64,000 nt of DNA, from positions 248,001-312,000 of the forward strand of contig NZ_AGAV01000014.1 of NCBI RefSeq assembly GCF_000224785.1, given 5' to 3'. Of this stretch, positions 20,184 through 29,399 are shown one piece after another. The stretch comes from Lentibacillus jeotgali. GTDB taxonomy: Bacteria; Bacillota; Bacilli; Bacillales; Amphibacillaceae. Both the position numbers and the translations under genes were made by a program. The notes below the pieces were generated by a model that saw only the letters and a program-made list of their open reading frames with translations, was not told where the DNA came from and ran no database searches. Position 1 is the stretch's first letter, and every line of letters starts with the position of its first letter.

Positions 20184-20204
20184 GTATTGTTTGTTGAAAA
20201 AAGC

Positions 20205-20495
20205 TTATGCTTCTTTAGCTACCGGATAGACACTGACTTTTTTACGGTTGCGGCCAACACGCTCATATTTCACAACACCGTCAATTTTGGAGAATAGTGT
20301 ATCGTCTCCGCCACGGCCTACGTTCATACCCGGATAGATCTTTGTACCGCGCTGGCGGTACAGAATGCTTCCGCCATTTACGAATTGACCATCGGCACGC
20401 TTGGCGCCAAGTCGTTTTGATTCGGAATCACGGCCGTTCTTAGTACTCCCGGCACCTTTTTTCTGAGAAAAAAATTGCAAATCCAAACGCAGCAT
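20205..20495 (-). CDS. rpmA: 50S ribosomal protein L27
   Basis: L27 lies near the peptidyl-transferase centre. The 96-residue precursor carries the Firmicutes N-terminal extension [14 protein letters not shown], which the protease Prp removes after LQFF. The mature body has [14 protein letters not shown] and [15 protein letters not shown]. prp lies immediately upstream in the same operon, which fits the need for processing. Confidence 0.98.
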   Translation of the reverse strand: MLRLDLQFFSQKKGAGSTKNGRDSESKRLGAKRADGQFVNGGSILYRQRGTKIYPGMNVGRGGDDTLFSKIDGVVKYERVGRNRKKVSVYPVAKEA

Positions 20496-20509
20496 TTTAC
20501 GGCACCTCC

Positions 20510-20839
20510 TTATCGTTCCTTAATCGTTATAGATTCGCTGTATTCCTGTTCAATCGTTTTCAGGGAGACAAGCATACCTTCAAATAACAGCTGGACTTTC
20601 TCCATTGTATCATCCGTTACGCCAGCAGGGATAGCCACCCAAAGGTAACCGCCCTCACCCCCCTGCTCGATCTCCAGATCTGCATCGCTTAATGCCATTA
20701 CTGCATTGACAGCCCCAAAGGAAACAGCCGAAACACCCGCACACACTAAGTCATATCCGTAAGGACCGCTTGCAGCATGACCGGACAATTCGAACTGTTT
20801 AATCTGACTCTCTTGTCTTTTTATAATGACATTAATCAT
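20510..20839 (-). CDS. prp: Ribosomal-processing cysteine protease Prp
   Basis: Prp cleaves the N-terminal extension of ribosomal protein L27 in Firmicutes. The 109-residue protein has the catalytic His21 and Cys33 in [20 protein letters not shown], as in the family (formerly YsxB). It lies between rplU and rpmA with gaps of 11 and 14 bp, the universal arrangement where L27 has an extension. Confidence 0.96.
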   Translation of the reverse strand: MINVIIKRQESQIKQFELSGHAASGPYGYDLVCAGVSAVSFGAVNAVMALSDADLEIEQGGEGGYLWVAIPAGVTDDTMEKVQLLFEGMLVSLKTIEQEYSESITIKER

Positions 20840-20850
20840 AGTTTAAACCT

Positions 20851-21159
20851 TTAGACATTGATTTTGTCGATTACCAATTTTGTATAAGGCTGACGATGGC
20901 CCTGTTTACGGTGGTAGTTCTTCTTCGGCTTATACTTGAAAACATCAATCTTTTTCTGACGACCGTGTTTTTCAACTTTCGCCGTAACAGAAGCACCATC
21001 AACATATGGAGCACCGACTTTCACGTCATCTCCACTGATGAACAGAACTTTATCAAACGTAACAGATTCATCTGTATCAGCTGTCACTTTTTCAACATAA
21101 ACTTCCTGTCCTTCAGTCACTTTGACCTGCTTGCCGCCTGTTTCAATAATTGCGTACAT
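20851..21159 (-). CDS. rplU: 50S ribosomal protein L21
   Basis: Ribosomal protein L21 of 102 residues ([20 protein letters not shown]...[19 protein letters not shown]). ATG 21159 has GGGAGGTG six bases upstream; the open frame extends eight codons further without support. First gene of rplU-prp-rpmA, preceded by a structured leader and a good sigma-A promoter. Confidence 0.98.
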   Translation of the reverse strand: MYAIIETGGKQVKVTEGQEVYVEKVTADTDESVTFDKVLFISGDDVKVGAPYVDGASVTAKVEKHGRQKKIDVFKYKPKKNYHRKQGHRQPYTKLVIDKINV

Positions 21160-21275
21160 GTCTGCACCTCCCTGAATAACCAAGACTCGCCATACAGGTA
21201 CTCCATTGATTATGGATTTTATAAACCTGTTCTGAGCGGTTGTAGCACTGGTGCTACGATGAATAACGTATAAAT
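21160..21275 (-). ncRNA. Ribosomal protein L21 leader (autoregulatory mRNA structure)
   Basis: The untranslated leader of rplU contains the perfect hairpin GTAGCAC-CA-GTGCTAC (21242-21257) followed on minus by AACCGCTCAGAACAGG. These are characteristic of the Firmicutes L21 leader family (Rfam L21_leader). The assignment is from pattern memory and was not scored with a covariance model. Confidence 0.65.
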
Positions 21276-21303
21276 ATTATCACGATACAAAATCAGTTGT
21301 CAA
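21276..21303 (-). promoter_or_regulatory. Sigma-A promoter of rplU-prp-rpmA
   Basis: TTGACA (21303-21298) and GATAAT (21281-21276) on the minus strand, 16-bp spacer, about 120 bp ahead of the rplU start. Confidence 0.75.
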
Positions 21304-21321
21304 GCGTTACCGCAAATCATT

Positions 21322-22188
21322 TTATGAAACACGGGTAATGATCTCGCCAATTGTTTTGTTGTAACGCCGTTCGTGAAAATAACTGTGAAGGCATTCCATC
21401 TCGTCCATCTGCCGTCGGACGTTTCCAGGAAGTGTAACATAAACCCTATGTGCTCTGTCCCTACGAAAACGATTGAATACGTCCATTAACCTATCGCGGT
21501 GCGACACTTCTATTGGCTGAACACGCCTGAAATGGTTTTCCCCGTGGTAACGCCGCAATAAAAACCGTATAAAGACATAATAGCGCTGCTTCCAGTCCCT
21601 TCTATTTTCCATAACCAAAAAGGAGAACAAAAGAAATGCACTAAGTGTAAAAGGCATTACGAGCACTACTGCAGCTGCTAAAATCACATTCAAAATTAAC
21701 GAAAATATGACAGCAAATTCGTATGCTTTACGATAGGGAAGTTTTTCTGAAAGTGTCAATAACACCAATTTGCCGCCATCCAACGGCCATATAGGCAGCA
21801 AATTAAACAATAGGATTACCGTATTATAAAAATATGCGGTTTCAATAATAGAGGGTAACATAAACTGGGTTCCGGACAGCATGAACAGGAACAGGTAAAT
21901 GAAACCATGCTGAAGCGGTCCTGCCAGTGCAACACATACTTCTTCATGAAAGGGCCTTGTCCCATGCTCATCCGTATCCATAACACCGCCAAATATCCAT
22001 AACATTACCCCGCGAATCCGCCAGCCAAACCATTTCGCAGCTGAAAAATGTCCCAGTTCATGAATCAGGACAATTGTCAGGATCACCATCAGTTCAATAA
22101 ACGTACCGGTTAAAAATGAAATGATGATAAATATTAGTAAAATTGGGTGGATGTGGACTGACGGTAAAAGATTACTCCGAATCATCAA
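21322..22188 (-). CDS. spoIVFB: Stage IV sporulation protein FB, pro-sigma-K intramembrane protease
   Basis: SpoIVFB is the site-2-type zinc metalloprotease that cleaves pro-sigma-K in the outer forespore membrane. The zinc motif HELGH has His43, Glu44 and His47. The third ligand Asp137 lies in LLPIWPLDGGK. Five to six hydrophobic segments lead to a C-terminal cytoplasmic CBS-like part. 288 residues, the normal size. Its start overlaps the end of spoIVFA by 17 bp, so the two are translationally linked. Confidence 0.96.
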   Translation of the reverse strand: MMIRSNLLPSVHIHPILLIFIIISFLTGTFIELMVILTIVLIHELGHFSAAKWFGWRIRGVMLWIFGGVMDTDEHGTRPFHEEVCVALAGPLQHGFIYLFLFMLSGTQFMLPSIIETAYFYNTVILLFNLLPIWPLDGGKLVLLTLSEKLPYRKAYEFAVIFSLILNVILAAAVVLVMPFTLSAFLLFSFLVMENRRDWKQRYYVFIRFLLRRYHGENHFRRVQPIEVSHRDRLMDVFNRFRRDRAHRVYVTLPGNVRRQMDEMECLHSYFHERRYNKTIGEIITRVS

Positions 22189-22933
22189 CTTGAATCACCT
22201 GTACAGGGTCCACATACGAATTATTTTTTTCAATAGCAAAATAGACATTTTTATTGTTGGTATCCGGGGTGAATATGCCAAGTTTTTGACCGCGATTGAT
22301 AAACTGATATAAATGAACATCAATCGAACTTAAATTACCGTACACGGTTTCACTGTTATCAGCATGCTGGACAACAACGGTCTTGCCTGTTTCCTGGTCA
22401 TTGCCGGCAAACGTCACCACGCCCCCCTGCAAAGCTGAAACGGCTGTTTCTTGTTCTGGTGCCAGCTTTATTCCAGTTCCATTCACCTGAAATGTTTCAG
22501 AAACAGACCCGTTTACTGGAAATGCCAAAGCCTCACCTTGGTCGGGAGACTGAGATGAAGATATGGCCATCGGAGCTCCGAATGTTTCCTGATACCACTG
22601 GTTGACACTAGCAAAAGGGAATTCTTCTGTCAGCGTATTGGCTGTCCACTCTTTAGGTGCGGAAAGTAGTTCTGAATCAGTCTGAAATAGTAGCGCTGTT
22701 GAGAGGAAAAGCATTGCCGACAAGACCCCTTTAATGGCAAAACCAGTAATACGGCCATCACTGGGTTTTGAGGGCCCACTGTCATCAGTAAAGACAGGGA
22801 AGTAGCCGTGTTTTTCTTCTTCTTGCGGTAAGGATGATGACAGAATTTGTTTCGTGGAATTTTTTCCGGCCGTACCGCGCATTTTTTTCCGCTGATTAAT
22901 CGATTTCCTTACGTCTTTTACCCCTTTTTTCAT
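22172..22933 (-). CDS. spoIVFA: Stage IV sporulation protein FA, regulator of SpoIVFB
   Basis: SpoIVFA anchors and inhibits SpoIVFB with BofA until the signalling protease SpoIVB cleaves it. 253 residues: a basic N terminus, one membrane helix (about 85-103), and an outer M23-peptidase-like domain without catalytic residues (GGVVTFAGNDQETGKTVVVQHADNSETVYGNL). The start was set at ATG 22933 because its sequence lines up with B. subtilis SpoIVFA and AAGGG stands upstream; ATG 22954 in the same frame is possible. Confidence 0.88.
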   Translation of the reverse strand: MKKGVKDVRKSINQRKKMRGTAGKNSTKQILSSSLPQEEEKHGYFPVFTDDSGPSKPSDGRITGFAIKGVLSAMLFLSTALLFQTDSELLSAPKEWTANTLTEEFPFASVNQWYQETFGAPMAISSSQSPDQGEALAFPVNGSVSETFQVNGTGIKLAPEQETAVSALQGGVVTFAGNDQETGKTVVVQHADNSETVYGNLSSIDVHLYQFINRGQKLGIFTPDTNNKNVYFAIEKNNSYVDPVQVIQVDDSE

Positions 22934-23050
22934 TCGCTTCACAACCCTTGTCATGCATTTGTACAAGTGTATGAACTTAAGGGGAAAGTTATGATATAAA
23001 CGGTATGATGGTTTTCCTGCATTTAAACCGGTATATAATTTCCTAACTAC

Positions 23051-23094
23051 CAAAAACACACGCAGCAATTAGTAAAAACTGCTGCGTGTGTTTG
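23051..23094 (-). terminator. Strong terminator behind minD
   Basis: AAACACACGCAGCA (23054-23067) pairs perfectly with TGCTGCGTGTGTTT (23080-23093). Minus reading continues TTTTTGG. It closes the mreBCD-minCD operon before spoIVFA. Bases 23096-23118 (GAACAGAATTGGACCTTTACGGCGGG) resemble the middle of a family 1 repeat. Confidence 0.85.
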
Positions 23095-23123
23095 AACAGA
23101 ATTGGACCTTTACGGCGGGAAAG

Positions 23124-23921
23124 TCAGGATCGTATTCCGAAAAACTGCTTCACCTTTTGTAACATTCCTTTTTCTTCTTCCAATGATTGAAGCGGAACAG
23201 TTTCGCCTAATATGCGGCGAGCAATGTTCCTGTATGCGATTGAAGCTTTGGAACTCCCTTGCAGTGCTACAGGTTCACCACTGTTGGATGCTTTGATCAC
23301 TTCATCATCATCAATTACAATGCCAAGCAGATCAATGGAGAGTATCTGAATAATGTCATCTATATCCAGCATATCGCCGTTTTTCATCATATGGTTCCGG
23401 ATGCGGTTGATGACCATTTTGGGCGGTTCGAGTTCCTCGTTTTCCAGCAGACCGACAATTCGGTCTGCATCTCTGACACTGGACTTTTCCGGAGTTGTGA
23501 TAACGATTGCTTTATCGGCGCCGGCAACTGCATTTTGAAACCCTTGCTCTATGCCTGCCGGACAGTCGATAATAATATAGTCATAGGTTTGCTTTAATTC
23601 CTCAAGGATTTTTTTCATGCCATCTGTTGTTACAGCTGATTTATCACTCGTCTGGGCTGCAGGCAAAAGTGTCAGATCCTCAAATCGTTTATCTCTGATC
23701 AACGCTTGTTTCAGTTTACAGCGCTCCTCAATCACATCCACAATATCATAAATGATCCGATTTTCCAGACCCATGATAACGTCGAGATTACGCAGGCCAA
23801 TATCCGTATCAATCAGGCAAACTTTTTTTTCCATAAGTGCCAATGCTGTGCCAATATTTGCAGTTGTGGTCGTTTTACCTACTCCGCCTTTTCCGGACGT
23901 AATGACTATTGCTTCACCCAT
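23124..23921 (-). CDS. minD: Septum site-determining ATPase MinD
   Basis: MinD is the membrane-bound ParA-type ATPase that positions MinC at poles and new septa. The deviant Walker A SGKGGVGKTT lies at residues 9-18, with DTDIGLRNLD and DCPAGIE following. The C-terminal amphipathic membrane-targeting helix EEEKGMLQKVKQFFGI is present. ATG 23921 has AAAGGAG eight bases upstream and overlaps the minC end by eight bases; an ATG six codons earlier is rejected. Confidence 0.97.
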   Translation of the reverse strand: MGEAIVITSGKGGVGKTTTTANIGTALALMEKKVCLIDTDIGLRNLDVIMGLENRIIYDIVDVIEERCKLKQALIRDKRFEDLTLLPAAQTSDKSAVTTDGMKKILEELKQTYDYIIIDCPAGIEQGFQNAVAGADKAIVITTPEKSSVRDADRIVGLLENEELEPPKMVINRIRNHMMKNGDMLDIDDIIQILSIDLLGIVIDDDEVIKASNSGEPVALQGSSKASIAYRNIARRILGETVPLQSLEEEKGMLQKVKQFFGIRS

Positions 23922-24600
23922 ACAGTATTCTCCTTTCAAACCCGCTTATATCTTTTCGTTTGTGTGAAAGAACCTGGAGCCGATCAATGGTTATTTTATC
24001 CTGCTTTTCATCAATGAGGCCGCATTCCATATAAACGCCTTCCGTCTCGTAGTCAGGCGCCCGGCTTATATAGTCTGCTATTCTAAGCTGGTTCGGTTTC
24101 ATATAGGACGCGGCTATGACCGCCCCCCGATCCCCGTGTGCCCCGGCATGGGCAACACCCAGCAAATTCCCCATGATAAACACATTGCCTGTGGCTATAA
24201 CTTTACCCCCGGGATTGACATCACCGATTAGCAGCAGATCCCCGGAATTTTCCAATACCTGTCCGGACCGTACAACTCTATTAATCACCTTAATATCACT
24301 GTCTTCTTTCCATTTAATAGCTTCATCCCGGTGGACAACATTAGAATCGAAAAGCTCAATCTTAAAACGGTTTTTATCACCAATCAGATCCCGCAGCTGC
24401 TGTTCTTGCCGGTCGTTTATATACCGGTTCCCCAATTTTACGGTGACCGGTACAACCGGGTCGTCAATTTTTGGATTATACTCCGAAAGCTTATCAGCAA
24501 GCTCCGCCGTTACCTCATCAAATGATTCCTGATCATCAATGACTAAGGTCAGTCCGTCTTTAGTCCCCTTAATTGTAATCGTTTGGTTCTTCTCACGCAC
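23914..24600 (-). CDS. minC: Septum site-determining protein MinC
   Basis: MinC inhibits FtsZ assembly away from mid-cell. 229 residues: N-terminal FtsZ-interacting domain (1-105) and C-terminal beta-helix domain with SGQVLENSGDLLLIGDVNPGGKVIATGNVFIMGNLLGVAHAG, which binds MinD. The start is GTG 24600, with GGGGTGA eight bases upstream and the sequence VREKNQTITIKGTKDGLTL matching the family start. The longer frame to 24687 overlaps mreD and is unlikely. Confidence 0.95.
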   Translation of the reverse strand: MREKNQTITIKGTKDGLTLVIDDQESFDEVTAELADKLSEYNPKIDDPVVPVTVKLGNRYINDRQEQQLRDLIGDKNRFKIELFDSNVVHRDEAIKWKEDSDIKVINRVVRSGQVLENSGDLLLIGDVNPGGKVIATGNVFIMGNLLGVAHAGAHGDRGAVIAASYMKPNQLRIADYISRAPDYETEGVYMECGLIDEKQDKITIDRLQVLSHKRKDISGFERRILYG

Positions 24601-24631
24601 GTTGCATTCACCCCAATAATTCTGCCTGACA

Positions 24632-25180
24632 TCACATACGATTAAATTTCGTGCTGCCTGATAACTGTTCTTCTTTCCATTTGACAAGCCGCTTTACGAA
24701 AAATGGATATAATACGAGCAGAAATAAAATGTTGACAATAATGGTGGGGATCAGTCTATCAATTAAATAATCCCCCCACACTAATTCAGCTATCCCTGTA
24801 ACGGAAAAAACTAAATTGACAAAAACCTCAACAAGTATTAAGCCTATAGTACCGAGCACTATCGTTACAAAAAAATTGGTGTGCAATATTTTAGTCAGCC
24901 CGTGTACGATATAAGCACCCAGTGCATAGCTGAACATATAAACACCTAATATTCCGGTATAGACAACATCTGTCAAAAGTCCAAATAACAAACCGTAAAA
25001 AACAGAAAAATATGTGTTTTCCCGATCATAGAACATAGCTACCAGGATAAGAAATATAAATACCCAGTGAGATACGAAAACCAGATCGCCCTTCAAAAAA
25101 GCTGCCGGTAATATATCCAGTGCAATACCTTCCAAAATCAACAGAAGAAAGAGTACCAGGGGAATCAGTAATCGTCTCAT
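24632..25180 (-). CDS. mreD: Rod-shape-determining protein MreD
   Basis: Five- to six-helix membrane protein of the elongasome that works with MreC and RodA in cell-wall elongation. 182 residues, including SVFYGLLFGLLTDVVYTGILGVYMFSYALGAYIV, a conserved stretch. It overlaps mreC by four bases and lies in the mreB-mreC-mreD-minC-minD order of Bacillus. Confidence 0.93.
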   Translation of the reverse strand: MRRLLIPLVLFLLLILEGIALDILPAAFLKGDLVFVSHWVFIFLILVAMFYDRENTYFSVFYGLLFGLLTDVVYTGILGVYMFSYALGAYIVHGLTKILHTNFFVTIVLGTIGLILVEVFVNLVFSVTGIAELVWGDYLIDRLIPTIIVNILFLLVLYPFFVKRLVKWKEEQLSGSTKFNRM

Positions 25181-26061
25181 GACGACCCATCCTCCCCATT
25201 TTCTTCTGAAGCAGTCTCATCAGGCTGCGCCCGCTCGACAACTATAACATTATTGATATCATACATATCAACCATTGGCTCTACAAAGGCAGTGCTGGTC
25301 AGTCCATATTGGTCTGGCTTAACTTCCTTTATCTCACCGATTTGCAGACCTGCCGGAAAGACTCCACCCATACCGGAGGATAGGACCAATTCCCCTTCTT
25401 CCAAATCTTTGTCCGACTCCTCAATAATTCTGAACAGCAAGTGATCTGATTCTTTGTCATAGCCTTCGATCATTCCAACAATATCATTGCCTTCATCCCT
25501 GGAAATTTTAGCAGATATCCGGTTGAATTGATCGAACCCTGTCAGCAATTTGACCGATGAGGTGAACTTTGATGGGGTTTCTACTTTACCGACCATGCCT
25601 TCAGCCGTAATAACGGCCATATCCTCTTCAACTCCATCCTGAGTACCTTTGTTAATGGTTACCTGTTCAATCCACCGTTCGGTCGAACGAGAAATAACAG
25701 TTGCCTGAATCGGGTTATACTCACGAATTGATTCGGTTTTATCAAGTGTATTACGTAGCTCAGTATTGTCCTCTTTCAATTCCTGCACTTCATACTGAAG
25801 ACTATTATATTCTGCTATTTTATTACGAAGTATCTTATTTTCCTCGTAAGTGTCTCTGATATCATCAATGTTTTTAAAAATGCCTGTAACGTAATTGACC
25901 GGCGTATGTATCAAATTCTGCGCCCATCCAACTGTATCTTTAATAAATTGTTCGGCAGTTGTCTCTTCATCCCCGTCCTGTAGTGAATAGCCGATTAGCG
26001 CCACAAGAATAATAAAACCAATTAAAAGGATAAATAATCGTTTTTTTTGCAGAAGCTTCAT
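25177..26061 (-). CDS. mreC: Rod-shape-determining protein MreC
   Basis: Single-pass membrane protein whose extracellular part scaffolds the cell-wall elongation machinery. 294 residues: membrane helix (about 8-26), coiled coil (about 65-110, DIRDTYEENKILRNKIAEY onward), then the beta-rich domain with VISRSTERWIEQVTINKGTQDGV and the C-terminal VEPMVDMYDINNVIVVE. Confidence 0.95.
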   Translation of the reverse strand: MKLLQKKRLFILLIGFIILVALIGYSLQDGDEETTAEQFIKDTVGWAQNLIHTPVNYVTGIFKNIDDIRDTYEENKILRNKIAEYNSLQYEVQELKEDNTELRNTLDKTESIREYNPIQATVISRSTERWIEQVTINKGTQDGVEEDMAVITAEGMVGKVETPSKFTSSVKLLTGFDQFNRISAKISRDEGNDIVGMIEGYDKESDHLLFRIIEESDKDLEEGELVLSSGMGGVFPAGLQIGEIKEVKPDQYGLTSTAFVEPMVDMYDINNVIVVERAQPDETASEENGEDGSS

Positions 26062-26073
26062 GTCAACACCTGC

Positions 26074-27114
26074 TTACTCAACAGTAGGACGGGAAGATAC
26101 ATTCGGATGGGAGCGGAAATGGTGAATGTACTCCAGGGATTTGCCTGTGCCGATTGCCACACTTTCCAAAGGATCTTCTGTAACAAAAACAGGCATTTTC
26201 GTCTCATCGCTGATTATTTTATCCAAGTTTTTCAAAAGGGACCCCCCGCCTGATAAAACAATCCCCCGATCCATAATATCAGCGGCAAGTTCCGGCGGTG
26301 TTGTTTCCAGTGTAACCTTTACAGCTTCAACAATATCTTCAACTGTATCATTTAATGAACCCGCAATCTCCCTGGCTGTAACCGTTATTGTCTTAGGGAG
26401 CCCGGTTAGCAAGTCACGGCCTCGAATGTCCATCTCAACATCTTCTTTAACTTCTCCAGCGACACCGATATCCATTTTAATTGACTCGGCAGAACGCTCG
26501 CCAATCATCAAATTATAATGTTTGCGAATGTAATTTGTGACCGACTCGTCCATATTGTCGCCTGCAGTCCGAATCGAACGACTTGTTACAATGCCGCCGA
26601 GTGAAATAACAGCAACTTCGGTCGTACCGCCGCCGATATCCACAATCATGCTGCCTGTTGGTTCCCAGACAGGAAGTCCCGCTCCTATAGCGGCTGCAAA
26701 AGGTTCAGCAATCGGATAAGCTTCCTTCGCACCCGCCTGTTTTGTTGCATCAACGACTGCGCGCTCTTCTACCATTGTAATGCCTGATGGTACACATATC
26801 ATCACATTTGGCTTTTTAGCAAACAGTGATCGTCTGCTCATCGCCTGTTTAATAAAATATTTCATCATAACTGCAGTTGTATCATAATCAGCAATAACGC
26901 CATCTTTCATTGGACGGACAACTGATATGTTACCAGGGGTCCGGCCAATCATATTCCTTGCTGATTTTCCGACTGATTCAATTTCACCTGTCTCAATATT
27001 CTTAGCAACAACAGTCGGTTCCCGTACAACCACACCCTTACCTTTAACAAAAACGAGTGTGTTAGCTGTCCCCAGATCAATCCCTAAATCCTGTGACAAA
27101 CTGAATCTTCCCAA
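26074..27114 (-). CDS. mreB: Rod-shape-determining actin homologue MreB
   Basis: MreB forms membrane-attached actin-like filaments that guide lateral wall synthesis. 346 residues with the phosphate-binding loops [15 protein letters not shown] and [11 protein letters not shown], and adenosine motif [11 protein letters not shown]. The start is TTG 27114, which has AAAGGAAG seven bases upstream and gives a B. subtilis-like N terminus. The upstream ATG 27141 has no ribosome binding site. First gene of the mre-min operon. Confidence 0.96.
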   Translation of the reverse strand: MGRFSLSQDLGIDLGTANTLVFVKGKGVVVREPTVVAKNIETGEIESVGKSARNMIGRTPGNISVVRPMKDGVIADYDTTAVMMKYFIKQAMSRRSLFAKKPNVMICVPSGITMVEERAVVDATKQAGAKEAYPIAEPFAAAIGAGLPVWEPTGSMIVDIGGGTTEVAVISLGGIVTSRSIRTAGDNMDESVTNYIRKHYNLMIGERSAESIKMDIGVAGEVKEDVEMDIRGRDLLTGLPKTITVTAREIAGSLNDTVEDIVEAVKVTLETTPPELAADIMDRGIVLSGGGSLLKNLDKIISDETKMPVFVTEDPLESVAIGTGKSLEYIHHFRSHPNVSSRPTVE

Positions 27115-27272
27115 TACAAATCTTCCTTTCCCAATAGCCATTCATTTGCTGACTGCAAACGAGATTAAGTACCTATAATCATTTTTCATATGTTATATAA
27201 ACAATCCGAGTCCTAATCCATTATTTTAAACATGTTTTAATGGAAAGTAAATATCCACATTTATCTAAAGCA

Positions 27273-27314
27273 AATTAAGCGCCAATCTCAAGTAAACATT
27301 AGAAACTGGCGCTC
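27273..27314 (-). terminator. Probable terminator behind radC
   Basis: AGCGCCA (27278-27284) pairs with TGGCGCT (27307-27313); the minus-strand tail TTAATTTGC is only moderately T-rich. Confidence 0.5.
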
Positions 27315-27367
27315 GCCCGAATGACGTCTATTCAATTATACGAAAAAAATAAAAAAATAGATAGTAT

Positions 27368-28057
27368 TTATAGATAACCTTTTTCCTTCAGCGAAATAAA
27401 TTTCCTGTCACCGATTACCAAATGATCCAAAAGTTCAATCCCAATCATTTTACCTGATTCGACCAGGCGTCTTGTGACATGGATATCTTCCTGGGAAGGC
27501 GCGGGATCGCCCGATGGATGATTATGGGCACAGATGATGGAAGCAGCCGAACGTTTGACAGCTTCTCTGTAAATTTCACGAGGGTGCACAATAGAGGCGT
27601 TCAAACTTCCGATAAAGATAGTTTGTCTGTGGATAACCTGATTTTTAGTGTTCAAAAATAGCACAACAAAGTGTTCCTGGTTCAATAGCCGCATATCTTC
27701 CATAATATAATCCGCTCCGTCTTCAGGCGAGCGGATGACATACCGGTCATCAGGTTTGTACCGATTCATTCGTTTTCCTAGTTCCAAAGAAGACAGCAGC
27801 AATACCCCTTTAGCCATACCAATACCTTTAATGGCCGTCAATTCCTCAATTGTTGCCTCCTTCAATAGGTTTAATCCTTCAAAATGCATTAAAATACGGT
27901 TCGATAAAGCCATTACTGACTCTTTCTTTGTCCCGCTTCCGATCAGAATGGCTAACAGTTCCTGATTGGATAAATGGCCTGGTCCATGTTTGAGAAAACG
28001 CTCCCGTGGCCGGTCTTCTTCCGGAACATCTTTTATCATAATCGGCGATGAGCTCAT
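27368..28057 (-). CDS. radC: RadC family JAB-domain protein
   Basis: 229-residue protein with an N-terminal helix-hairpin-helix region (ELTAIKGIGMAKGVLLL) and a C-terminal MPN/JAB metalloprotease-like domain whose zinc motif HNHPSGDPAPSQED is intact. The family was named for a repair phenotype later withdrawn, and its function is unsettled. In B. subtilis maf and comC are nearby; neither is seen here. Confidence 0.94.
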   Translation of the reverse strand: MSSSPIMIKDVPEEDRPRERFLKHGPGHLSNQELLAILIGSGTKKESVMALSNRILMHFEGLNLLKEATIEELTAIKGIGMAKGVLLLSSLELGKRMNRYKPDDRYVIRSPEDGADYIMEDMRLLNQEHFVVLFLNTKNQVIHRQTIFIGSLNASIVHPREIYREAVKRSAASIICAHNHPSGDPAPSQEDIHVTRRLVESGKMIGIELLDHLVIGDRKFISLKEKGYL

Positions 28058-28259
28058 TCAAAAGTCCTCCCTATATTAAGATAGACTTATCGTACCCGTT
28101 CCTCTTCGTAGGGACAACTTCGTAAAAAACCATTCCAAAAGGGATTGGCATCTCTAAAGCCCAAAAATCCCCCGGGAAAAATTCAGCTTTTCAGCTTGAC
28201 TGAATTGCTAAAATGCAAAATCAACTATTTTAGCAGTTAAAAAGTATAAATACTTTCTT

Positions 28260-28324
28260 ATTGCATAAGTGCAACTTAGGCTTTCGCCATAAAAGCTTGG
28301 CGATAAGCCAAGTTTTCTAATAGT
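28260..28324 (+). repeat. Family 2 dispersed hairpin repeat, copy 2 (best formed)
   Basis: Reads TGCATAAGTGCAACTTAGGC, then TTTCGCCATAAAAGCTTGGC, then GATAAGCCAAGTTTTCTAA. AACTTAGGCTTTCGCCA pairs with TGGCGATAAGCCAAGTT with few mismatches. It occupies the otherwise empty 286-bp gap between radC and the SpoIIB-like gene; the rest of that gap (28058-28259) holds nothing I recognise. Confidence 0.8.
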
Positions 28325-28343
28325 TAACTTGCCTCGCGTATTA

Positions 28344-29267
28344 TCATTGTGAAATCAGTTGACTAAATTGTTCCCACATATTCAGGAGAATCACCTGATC
28401 CTGCCATTTGTCCGTCTGTCCCATTGCTTGATACTGTTCGTTCACAAATTCAATGAAGCCGGAAATGGATTCGGTATCTTCCGGAACTGCATCAATAACC
28501 TCCGACCAGGCATCTTTTGAAATATGATTGCCGCTGCTGACAGAACCGAACGATTCATCCCACTGCTGTTTATACATTTGAAGCCATTCTTTTTCGTTGT
28601 CTGTCAACGTGATTTCGTTCGCCTCTGTTTGCCATTCCTTGACATAAACTTCTATTCCATTATTAGTGAATTCGGTTGCCGTTTGTTCTGCCTGTTGCTC
28701 GGAATTGCTTATTCCGGATAGAACGAAATAAAAACTTTCATTCTCCCAAATCATGGCAGAAAGACCTGCATCCTGGACAGCTGTTGCCATTTCTTCGGCA
28801 TTTGCTTGTTCACTGAATTTGCCTGCCTGAACCACATAAGCACTATGTGCATCGAATGCTGCAGCATCAGTTGATTCAGCATCGGCCGTATCTGTATTTT
28901 CCTCATCGGCTGCCGCGGACAAAGAGGGGCTTTCCTGCTGACTTATATTGCCGTTAATGTCCACGAACATATTAAGCATGAAAAAACCCAAAAATGCCCC
29001 GATAATGACCGCAGATATGGAAGCGATGAAAAATGGCTTGGCCATTTTGAATTTGGACTGTTGGTTATAGTAGATTTCCTTGCTATGACCTTTTTTGCCA
29101 TCCTTACTTTCATACCTAAGGTATTCGGGTACATCGGAATTCTCCATTGCTGCTGCGTGCTCTTTGTTGGATTCATTAATAGAATGTTTTTTATTGTTTT
29201 TGGCATTCTTATTCTTCTTTGTTTTCTTGCCATTCGTCCAGACATCTACTTTTTTATTTTTCCCCAA
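28344..29267 (-). CDS. spoIIB: SpoIIB-like SPOR-domain protein
   Basis: 307-residue bitopic membrane protein. A lysine/asparagine-rich cytoplasmic N terminus is followed by one membrane helix (about residues 80-103, FFIASISAVIIGAFLGFFML). An acidic linker comes next, then a SPOR domain starting YVVQAGKFSEQANAEEMATAV that binds denuded septal peptidoglycan. Position between radC and folC and the overall plan match SpoIIB, which acts in septal thinning during engulfment. Start TTG 29267 (LGKNKK...) has GGAGGG upstream; an ATG 11 codons earlier contains that site and is rejected. Confidence 0.82.
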   Translation of the reverse strand: MGKNKKVDVWTNGKKTKKNKNAKNNKKHSINESNKEHAAAMENSDVPEYLRYESKDGKKGHSKEIYYNQQSKFKMAKPFFIASISAVIIGAFLGFFMLNMFVDINGNISQQESPSLSAAADEENTDTADAESTDAAAFDAHSAYVVQAGKFSEQANAEEMATAVQDAGLSAMIWENESFYFVLSGISNSEQQAEQTATEFTNNGIEVYVKEWQTEANEITLTDNEKEWLQMYKQQWDESFGSVSSGNHISKDAWSEVIDAVPEDTESISGFIEFVNEQYQAMGQTDKWQDQVILLNMWEQFSQLISQ

Positions 29268-29399
29268 CCGTTTTTCCCTCCATATACAAGTTTGTTCCAC
29301 TCTAGCATATGGATGGTAAAAAGTAAGACGATTATTGTCAATCTTCCAAAAAAACTTTCAACATAATACAACAAAAGCGAAAGTGCCCGGTTCAATAAG

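Noticed and set aside
24116-24532. 138-codon plus-strand frame opposite minC
   Set aside because: Ser/Thr/Pro-rich antisense shadow of a well-supported gene, without a start signal.
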